From positions 1 through 57,553 of the forward strand of contig NZ_JACRAW010000020.1 of NCBI RefSeq assembly GCF_016213215.1: 57,553 bases of DNA, in the 5' to 3' direction. This document shows, piece by piece, positions 51,690 to 57,553 of this stretch. The position numbers and the translations under genes are program-made. The notes under the pieces are model-generated. The model searched no databases. It had not been told where the DNA came from and was given only the letters and a program-made list of their open reading frames with translations. The stretch's first letter is position 1, and each line of letters opens with the position of its first letter. The DNA comes from Bradyrhizobium sp. Lineage in GTDB: Bacteria; Pseudomonadota; Alphaproteobacteria; Rhizobiales; Xanthobacteraceae.

Positions 51690-53603
51690 ATGAACACCTT
51701 CTCAAATTGCGCCCGGCCCGTTTGCATCGCTTGGCTTGGCGTGATGGCGATGCTCATGCCGGCGAACCTGGCCCACGCCCAGCAGAGCGATTATGCCGAG
51801 TGTGTGGCGCTCCGGTACGAGCGCGTCAGGACCGACAACGAGATCGCCGGCACGGTCCGGGCCTGCACCGGCGTGCTGGACGATCCGTCGGCGACGGCAG
51901 AGCAGCGCGCGCACGCCTACTATTTCAGGGGCCTCAATCATTTTCTCAAGGCGAGCCAACTGGCGATTGCCGACATGAAGCCGATCGGATCGGCGGGCGA
52001 AGCATCCCAGCGCGAAGTGAAGCTCGCCCTCGATGACCTTGCAGCGTCGATCTCCGCCGCACCCAGGCCGGCCCCGCAACCATTCAGCCTGCGGGCGACG
52101 ATCTACACGGTGCTGGAGCGGTTCGATCATGCGCTTTCTGATCTCGCGGAAGCCATTCGCGCCGACCCGAAAATCTCATCACACCACGTCCAACGCGCGA
52201 TCATTCTCGAACGACTGGACCGCTTCTCCGAGGCTCGAACCGAACTCGATACCGCGGTCCAGTTCGACCCCGGCAATCAGAACGCATGGATCAACCGCGC
52301 CATTCTGTGGGCCCGATACGGCGATTTCGAACAGGCGCTCGCCGACTATGACCGTGCGGAAACGGCGGGCGGCAGCCAGACCTGGTATGCCCTCAGCGGC
52401 CGCGCCAGGCTTGCCTACGTTGTCGGAGAGCCGCAACGCGCTTTTGCCGACTGGACCAGGGCGGCGGAAACTTCGCCGCTGCCCATGCTGGCGGCGCAAT
52501 TCCATGTCCGTGCCGGCAACCTCGCGCGCGACTACCTGAAGGATCTGGACAAGGCGCTGCACGCCTACGGCCGGGCGCTTGCCGTGCTCCCGACCTATGC
52601 CCAGGCAGTGATCGAGCGCGGATTGGCCTACGAAAGGTCGAAGCGGTTCGACGAAGCGGCGAGCGAGTATCGCAAGGCCGGCGACATGACGCGAACCAAC
52701 CCCATGGATAAGGCCACCTATGACTATTCGCTTTTCCGGCTCGAAGTGCTGCGCGCCCGGCTCTCGCGAAGGGCCGGCGATCCGTTGCCGCCGAATATCG
52801 ACGTGCTCTCCCGCTCCGCTTCGATCGGCAAGCAACAGGGGCGACGCATTGCACTCGTCATCGGCAACGCCGCCTACGCCAATGTGCCGCCGTTGATGAA
52901 TTCTGACCGGGATGCCGAGAGCGTCGGCGCCGCCCTCAGCGAAGCCGGATTCGCCCAGGTGACGGTAGGGAGAGACCTCGATCGAAATCAGCTGGAAGCT
53001 TCGTTGCAGCAGTTCGCGCGCGAAGCCGCCGGCGCAGACTGGGCGGTAATCTACTACGCCGGTCACGGCATCGAGGTTGACGGAGTCAACTATGCCATTC
53101 CGGTTGATGCGAGCATGGACACATTGAGAGATGCCCCCTCCCATGCGATATCCATCGACCAGATGGTTGCTGCGGTCGGGCCCGCCAAGCACCTGCACAT
53201 GATCGTGCTCGATGCCTGCCGGGACGACCCCTTCGTGCAGCAAGCGCACCGGATCGCCGCCCGCAAGAGAACCTTCGACAAATCCACCGACACTGCCTTG
53301 GATCAGCTCCTCGCGCGCCGGAAAGAGATCGGTGGCGGATTGGCGGGCCTGAAGACGGAGCACTTGAACATGGTCGCGCTGTATTCGACCCAGCCCGGCG
53401 AGGTCACGCTCGACGGCGATGAGTTCAACAGCCCCTTTACGCGGGCATTACTCAAGAACCTGCCGACGCCGAACCTGGACCTGCGATCGTTCTTTGATCG
53501 GGTCCGCGACGAGGTGACCAATGGCACACAGGGGCGCCAGCGGCCGGCGTTCAATGGGCGGTTACGCGAAGGAGAGAGGTTCTTTTTCTTTCCGACCCGG
53601 TAA
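51690..53603 (+). CDS. Exported TPR-caspase-like protein (2)
   Basis: A 637-residue protein. A signal peptide (WLGVMAMLMPANLAHAQ) ends near residue 31. The middle has about six TPR-like repeats (e.g. ALSDLAEAIRADPK, ALADYDRAETAGG). The caspase-like (C14) domain is about 385-600, with the dyad H459 (YYAGHGIEVDG) and C510 (LDACRDDP). After it, the C-terminus has FNSPFTRALLKNL and a short end FFFFPTR. It is smaller than the first protein but has the same architecture. ATG at 51690. The 53982 OmpA gene follows after a small opposite-strand gene. Confidence 0.9.
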   Translation: MNTFSNCARPVCIAWLGVMAMLMPANLAHAQQSDYAECVALRYERVRTDNEIAGTVRACTGVLDDPSATAEQRAHAYYFRGLNHFLKASQLAIADMKPIGSAGEASQREVKLALDDLAASISAAPRPAPQPFSLRATIYTVLERFDHALSDLAEAIRADPKISSHHVQRAIILERLDRFSEARTELDTAVQFDPGNQNAWINRAILWARYGDFEQALADYDRAETAGGSQTWYALSGRARLAYVVGEPQRAFADWTRAAETSPLPMLAAQFHVRAGNLARDYLKDLDKALHAYGRALAVLPTYAQAVIERGLAYERSKRFDEAASEYRKAGDMTRTNPMDKATYDYSLFRLEVLRARLSRRAGDPLPPNIDVLSRSASIGKQQGRRIALVIGNAAYANVPPLMNSDRDAESVGAALSEAGFAQVTVGRDLDRNQLEASLQQFAREAAGADWAVIYYAGHGIEVDGVNYAIPVDASMDTLRDAPSHAISIDQMVAAVGPAKHLHMIVLDACRDDPFVQQAHRIAARKRTFDKSTDTALDQLLARRKEIGGGLAGLKTEHLNMVALYSTQPGEVTLDGDEFNSPFTRALLKNLPTPNLDLRSFFDRVRDEVTNGTQGRQRPAFNGRLREGERFFFFPTR

Positions 53604-53627
53604 GAAAATGGTCGACGCTGGCGGATC

Positions 53628-53873
53628 CTATTTCTGTTCGTTGGCGCGGCCGGTGCCGGGCACCTCGTCCGCGCGAGACGGTATTGCAGGGGGCGGACTT
53701 GCCGCGACTTCCTCACTGGTCCCATCGCCGCAGAGCTCGGCCGTGCCTTCGGCCACTGCTTCCGCGACTTCCGCCACTTCCGCCGCGATCGCCTTCACGT
53801 CAGCCGCAACGGCCTTCGCGATCTCCGCGACCTCTTCCTTTAGCGTCTCGGCAATGCTGCTATCACCACTCAT
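53628..53873 (-). CDS. Acidic Ala-rich coiled-coil protein, hypothetical
   Basis: An 81-residue protein with repeated ALA/VAE segments (AEIAKAVAADVKAIAAEVAE), likely a coiled coil, and a Pro-rich end. It has GAGGA before the ATG at 53873. It converges with the TPR-caspase gene, 24 bases between stops. No family is recognised. Confidence 0.6.
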   Translation of the reverse strand: MSGDSSIAETLKEEVAEIAKAVAADVKAIAAEVAEVAEAVAEGTAELCGDGTSEEVAASPPPAIPSRADEVPGTGRANEQK

Positions 53874-53981
53874 GGCATCCTCTAGAATCTCCGGCGTCCG
53901 CCTGTTCTTTGATTTCCGTCAAGGAGCCGATTCCGGTTCGAGCCGATACATTTCATACCATAGCAGAGGGTGGACAAGGCC

Positions 53982-54620
53982 ATGACATATTTACGCAGCG
54001 AAGGCCGATTTCTCCGCAAACTGACCATTGGGTGCGGAATCGCACTGCTTGCGGCGTGTGGTTTGGCCCAGGCGGCCGAACCGGTCAGCGAGTCGCAGAT
54101 CCTGCGGGCGCTCACGCCGAAATCGGTAACCCGCAATCTGAGCGGCATGCCGGCGCAGCAGAATACCCAACGCCAGACCTTCATCAACAGCCTGCGCACC
54201 AAGACGCGCTCGCTGACGGTCGACGAGCGGACCGAGGTGGCGACGATCGCCAAGGAACGGCCGAGCATCGATCTCGAAATCTATTTCGACTACAACTCCT
54301 CCGAGATCGCCAGCAAGGCCGTGCCCGACCTGATGAATCTTGGTCGCGCGCTCACCAATCAAGCGCTGCAGGGCGGCGTGTTTCTGCTGAGCGGCCACAC
54401 CGATGCCAGGGGCAGCCAGGAGTACAACCAACAGCTGTCGGAGCGCCGGTCGCAGTCGGTAAGGGCCTTTCTGGTCCAGAACTTCCGTATTGCCTCCGAG
54501 AATCTGGTATCGGCCGGCTACGGCAAGGAGCAGCTGAAGAATCGGGCCAATCCCTTCGCCGCCGAAAATCGGCGGGTGCAGGTGACCAATCTGGCGACAA
54601 AGCAGGAAGCCGGCAACTGA
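53982..54620 (+). CDS. OmpA-like peptidoglycan-associated protein (2)
   Basis: A 212-residue exported protein, paralogous to 27462-28103. The signal is followed by LLAACGLAQA, which has both a lipobox-like LAAC and a type-I-like site AQA-AE, so lipidation is uncertain. The OmpA domain (about 110-205) has YFDYNSSEIASKAVPDLM, LLSGHTDARGSQEYNQQLSE and VSAGYGKEQLKN. ATG at 53982 is used; GTG at 53970 is an alternative. It follows the second caspase gene on the same strand. Confidence 0.88.
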   Translation: MTYLRSEGRFLRKLTIGCGIALLAACGLAQAAEPVSESQILRALTPKSVTRNLSGMPAQQNTQRQTFINSLRTKTRSLTVDERTEVATIAKERPSIDLEIYFDYNSSEIASKAVPDLMNLGRALTNQALQGGVFLLSGHTDARGSQEYNQQLSERRSQSVRAFLVQNFRIASENLVSAGYGKEQLKNRANPFAAENRRVQVTNLATKQEAGN

Positions 54621-54660
54621 TCGGCAAGCAAACTGGGATAGCTTCCTAAACGGAGAACCG

Positions 54661-55671
54661 ATGAAGGCGCGCGATATCATGAACCGGAACGTGGTGGCGA
54701 CGACGGCGGATGCGTCAAGGCGCGCCGTCGCCACGCTTCTTGCCAGGCACAGCATCAGCGCCGTGCCCGTCGTTGACGAGCAAGGCAGGCCGATCGGGAT
54801 GATCAGCGAGGGTGACCTGATGCCGCGCGACGAGTCGGCGCGGGAAGCCCGCCGCGATTGGTGGCTCAAGGCGCTGGCCGAAGGCGAGGAACTCAATCCG
54901 GAATTTCTCGGTTTTCTGGAATCGCAGGACCGCTCCGCGCGGGACATGATGATCTCGCCCGTCGTGACGGTGGACGAGGACGCCGACGCGATCGAGATCG
55001 CGGAGCTATTGTCGGCGAGGAAGATCAAACGGGTACCGGTCATGAGCGGCGGCCGCATGGTCGGCATCGTCAGCCGCGCCGATCTGGTTCGGGCATTCGC
55101 CAACAGGCAGGCGGCTCAGCCCGAGCCGTCGCCCGAGAACATCGGCAAGGGTCCTGCCCTCCTGGAAAGGCACGGTGCAATGAAAGACATTCGGAAGCCG
55201 ACGGCCGCAATCTCCTCGGCCCACGCCGGCAGCACCGAATTGTCGGCCGGTGCGTTCCGCGATTTGGCGCTCAATTTCAAACAGCACGAGACACAGCATC
55301 GCGACGAAGTGCGGCACCAGCTCACCGAAACGCATCACAAGCAGGCAGAGCAGATGATGTCCGCTCGGCTTTCGGAAGCATCCTGGCAGCACATGCTGCG
55401 AAACGCGCGCGCTGCGGCCCAGAAGGGCGATGAGGAACAGCTCTTGCTGCGCTTTCCGTCCGAGCTCTGCACCGACCACGGCCGCGCCATCAACGCACCC
55501 GATCCGAGCTGGCCGACGACACTTCGCGGCCTCGCCGCCGAGGTCTTCATGCGGTGGAAAAAGGAGTTGCAACCGCAAGGCTTCAGCCTGGTTGCGCGCG
55601 TGGTCGAATTCCCGGATGGCCTGCCCGGCGATATCGGACTGTTTCTCGAATGGGGAAGAAGAGAAGGCTGA
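54661..55671 (+). CDS. CBS-domain protein with a C-terminal extension
   Basis: A 336-residue protein. Two CBS domains span about 1-150 (MKARDIMNRNVVATTADASR; SAVPVVDEQGRPIGMISEGD; KIKRVPVMSGGRMVGIVSRA), which usually bind adenosine nucleotides. A helical, charged region (about 195-260) follows and then a WPTTLRGLAAEVFMRWKKEL segment. No enzyme domain is recognised. ATG at 54661 has GGAG 5 bases before. It could be a nucleotide-responsive regulator. Confidence 0.85.
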   Translation: MKARDIMNRNVVATTADASRRAVATLLARHSISAVPVVDEQGRPIGMISEGDLMPRDESAREARRDWWLKALAEGEELNPEFLGFLESQDRSARDMMISPVVTVDEDADAIEIAELLSARKIKRVPVMSGGRMVGIVSRADLVRAFANRQAAQPEPSPENIGKGPALLERHGAMKDIRKPTAAISSAHAGSTELSAGAFRDLALNFKQHETQHRDEVRHQLTETHHKQAEQMMSARLSEASWQHMLRNARAAAQKGDEEQLLLRFPSELCTDHGRAINAPDPSWPTTLRGLAAEVFMRWKKELQPQGFSLVARVVEFPDGLPGDIGLFLEWGRREG

Positions 55672-55722
55672 CCGGCCGCAAGGCGCGAGCCGCTTGTGCA
55701 TCGGCGGCCGCCGCCTGCGGCT

Positions 55723-57234
55723 TCACTTCCGCTTGCCGTCCTTCTTCGGGATCTGCTCGAGCCGCTCTTCCACGGCGCTGCACAGAGTCTTCAGCACCTT
55801 GATCCGGGCGTGATACTTGTTGTTAGCTTCGACCAGCGTCCACGGCGCCTTTGCCGTCGAAGTGCGGTCGACCATGTCGCAGACCGCAACTTCATAGTCA
55901 TTCCACCGCTCGCGATTGCGCCAGTCTTCCTTGGTGATCTTGAAACGCTTGAACGCGACCTGCTCGCGTTCCTTGAAGCGCCGGTACTGCTCGTCCTTGC
56001 TGATTGCGAGCCAGAATTTCGCGACCACCGTGCCGTGGCTGACCATGGCGTCTTCGAAGTCGTTGATCTCGCCATAGGCCCGCATCCAGTCTGCATCCGA
56101 GCAGAACCCTTCGATCCGCTCGACCAGCACCCGGCCGTACCAGGACCGATCGAAGATCGTGAGATTGCCGTGCCTCGGCAGATGGCGCCAGAAGCGCCAG
56201 AGATAGGGCTGTGCAAGCTCCTCTTCGGTCGGCGCGGCGACCGAAACTGTATCGTACCACCGCGCGTCCAGCGCCTGGGTAACTCGCCGGATCGCGCCGC
56301 CTTTCCCGGCGCTGTCGTTACCCTCGAACACCGCCACCACCGAGAGATTCTTGAAGCGCGGATCGCGCGAGGCGACGTTGAGCCGCCCCTGCCATTTCTC
56401 CAGCTCCAATTTGTACTCGTCCTTCGACATCTTCTGGTCGAGCTCGAGCTTGCTGATCACATTCAACCGGTCGCCGACAACCGGCAGCGGCAGGGCCTTC
56501 CTGGCTGGCTTCTTCCCGCGTGAATCGTCAAGTCGCTGGCGAATGGTCGCCAGCAGATGCCGGCCGACGGTCAGCGCCCGAAAACGGGCATCGGCGCCGG
56601 GCACCACGATCCAGGGCGCCTCGCCGGTCGACGTTTCGCGCAGGAAAGGATCGCAGACCTTGATGAACCGGTCGTAGAGCCTGAAATAGTCCCATTCCAG
56701 ATCGGTGACCCGCCAACGCGTCTTGGGATCCTTTTCGAGCGACTCCAGCCGCTTCTTCTGCTGGCCCTTGGACAAGTGAAACCAGTACTTGATGAGCAGG
56801 ATGCCCTCATCGCACAGCATCTTCTCCAGCCGCTGGATTTCGGCAACGGCGCCTGAGAACTCTCCTTCGCCGGTCTCACCGATGACACGCTGTACGATCG
56901 GCATCGTATGCCAGGCACCGAAGAAGATGCCGATTTCCCCCTTTGGAGGCAGGGCGCGCCAGAAACGCCAGTTCGGCGGTCGCTCGCTTTCCTCGTCGGA
57001 AGGTCGGAAGAATGCATGGGTATGGATCTGGCGAGGGTCCATCCACTCGTTGAGGAGATTGACCGTCTCGCCCTTGCCGGCGCCCTCGACGCCTGCGATC
57101 AGGATCAGCACGGGAAAGCGGCGTTGCTCCTTCAGGTCGAACTGCGCGTTGAGCAGCGCCTCCCGGAGCTTTGCCTCCTCGCGGTGGTAGACAGCCGGGG
57201 CAACGTGGTGCTTTAGTTTTGCTGATTCAAACAT
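55723..57234 (-). CDS. pap: Polyphosphate:AMP phosphotransferase (tandem PPK2)
   Basis: A 503-residue enzyme with two PPK2 domains that transfers phosphate from polyphosphate to AMP (class II). The N-terminal P-loop is GVEGAGKGE (about 48-56); the C-terminal is GNDSAGKGGAIRRV (about 302). Both halves have the lid-like WRFWR and Trp-rich segments (RFWRALPPKGEIGIFFGAWH; FDRSWYGRVLVERIEGF). In the double-domain family the C-terminal domain is catalytic. ATG at 57234. It is divergent from the FecR-like gene. Confidence 0.92.
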   Translation of the reverse strand: MFESAKLKHHVAPAVYHREEAKLREALLNAQFDLKEQRRFPVLILIAGVEGAGKGETVNLLNEWMDPRQIHTHAFFRPSDEESERPPNWRFWRALPPKGEIGIFFGAWHTMPIVQRVIGETGEGEFSGAVAEIQRLEKMLCDEGILLIKYWFHLSKGQQKKRLESLEKDPKTRWRVTDLEWDYFRLYDRFIKVCDPFLRETSTGEAPWIVVPGADARFRALTVGRHLLATIRQRLDDSRGKKPARKALPLPVVGDRLNVISKLELDQKMSKDEYKLELEKWQGRLNVASRDPRFKNLSVVAVFEGNDSAGKGGAIRRVTQALDARWYDTVSVAAPTEEELAQPYLWRFWRHLPRHGNLTIFDRSWYGRVLVERIEGFCSDADWMRAYGEINDFEDAMVSHGTVVAKFWLAISKDEQYRRFKEREQVAFKRFKITKEDWRNRERWNDYEVAVCDMVDRTSTAKAPWTLVEANNKYHARIKVLKTLCSAVEERLEQIPKKDGKRK

Positions 57235-57267
57235 CGTCGCATAATGTGAAACCAGTCAGAACGAAGA

Positions 57268-57281
57268 ATGATCCAGATCAA
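57268..57281. promoter_or_regulatory. Possible FixK/FnrL box
   Basis: ATGAT-CCAG-ATCAA matches 9 of 10 bases of TTGAT-N4-ATCAA. Its centre is 68 bases upstream of the ATG at 57343, so a start site 41.5 bases after it would leave a 27-base leader. For the divergent pap gene the spacing is too short for class II activation. Confidence 0.4.
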
Positions 57282-57342
57282 AGCTTCCAGCCTCCCTCGA
57301 TTTATCAGGCAATTAAACCAATTTCTCTTCGGGAGCGATGCC

Positions 57343-57553
57343 ATGAAAAGGCTGCTCGGTGTCGTAGTCGGCGTATTTGGTCTCGCTGCGTCCGCCGCAG
57401 CCCAGTCGCCCGTTGCCATCGTCGAGGACGTGCAAGGCAAGGTCCAGGGCGTTGAATTCATGGACTATGTGGCGCCCGGCAAGGTGATCAAGCTCGCCCC
57501 CCAGGCCACGGTCGTCCTCGGCTACATGAAATCGTGCTGGCGCGAGACGATTA
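57343..57553 (+). CDS. FecR-like exported protein, N-terminal part
   Basis: The first 70 residues of a gene that runs out of the window. A signal peptide (LLGVVVGVFGLAASAAA) ends near residue 20, followed by SPVAIVEDVQGKVQGVEFMD and VAPGKVIKLAPQATVVLGYM, a pattern of FecR-like domains. GGGAG lies 8 bases before the ATG. It resembles the gene at 29675 in type but not closely in sequence. Confidence 0.7.
   Translation, partial: MKRLLGVVVGVFGLAASAAAQSPVAIVEDVQGKVQGVEFMDYVAPGKVIKLAPQATVVLGYMKSCWRETI

Overview
The window is a GC-rich stretch of an alphaproteobacterial chromosome, most probably from the Bradyrhizobiaceae (Bradyrhizobium or a close relative). I infer this from the rhizobial-type glycerol ABC-transporter operon, from several short palindromic repeat families that I associate with Bradyrhizobium and Rhodopseudomonas genomes, and from the overall gene content. 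No rRNA, tRNA, CRISPR array or replication origin was seen.

Layout. 1-254 is the 3' end of an old-yellow-enzyme reductase gene. 459-9288 (minus) is a glycerol uptake and catabolism locus: DeoR regulator glpR, then glpD-glpS-glpT-glpP-glpQ-glpU-glpV, tightly overlapping and closed by a strong terminator. 9887-15975 (minus) is a compact beta-oxidation operon: fadE, thiolase, fadJ-like bifunctional enzyme, thioesterase. 16248-18440 holds a flavin-reductase-like gene, an unknown protein and a TetR regulator that closes an RND efflux operon (17838-22869). A perfect palindrome overlaps the predicted -35 element of that operon. 23156-24483 is an MFS transporter broken by a frameshift.

24664-35856 is a mixed region: a Lys/Ala-rich histone-tail-like protein, a YcaQ-type DNA glycosylase, an OmpA protein behind two CRP-like sites, a GT39-like glycosyltransferase, a FecR/beta-barrel pair, VOC and cupin proteins, CsbD, an FKBP isomerase, a gamma-glutamyltransferase-like protein and SlyX. 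35876-42126 has a Cache-PAS-GGDEF diguanylate cyclase preceded by a hairpin that would bury its Shine-Dalgarno sequence, then hemE, a divergent hemC-like gene and a GMC oxidoreductase.

42173-57553 is an envelope and accessory region. It holds two exported caspase-like TPR proteins, a thiolase, gmd, a GrlR-like protein, an IS110 remnant, a multicopper oxidase with two frameshifts, a second OmpA protein, a CBS protein, a PPK2-type phosphotransferase and the start of another FecR-like gene.

Themes. Glycerol and fatty-acid catabolism are organised as classic operons. The most unusual content is the recurrence of exported caspase-like proteases, OmpA-like proteins and FecR-like proteins, which could be parts of an uncharacterised envelope system. 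The ATPase pair GlpS/GlpT also has a complementary loss of catalytic motifs. Three genes or remnants are frameshifted (MFS, multicopper oxidase, IS110); all three could be real decay or, for the first two, sequence errors.
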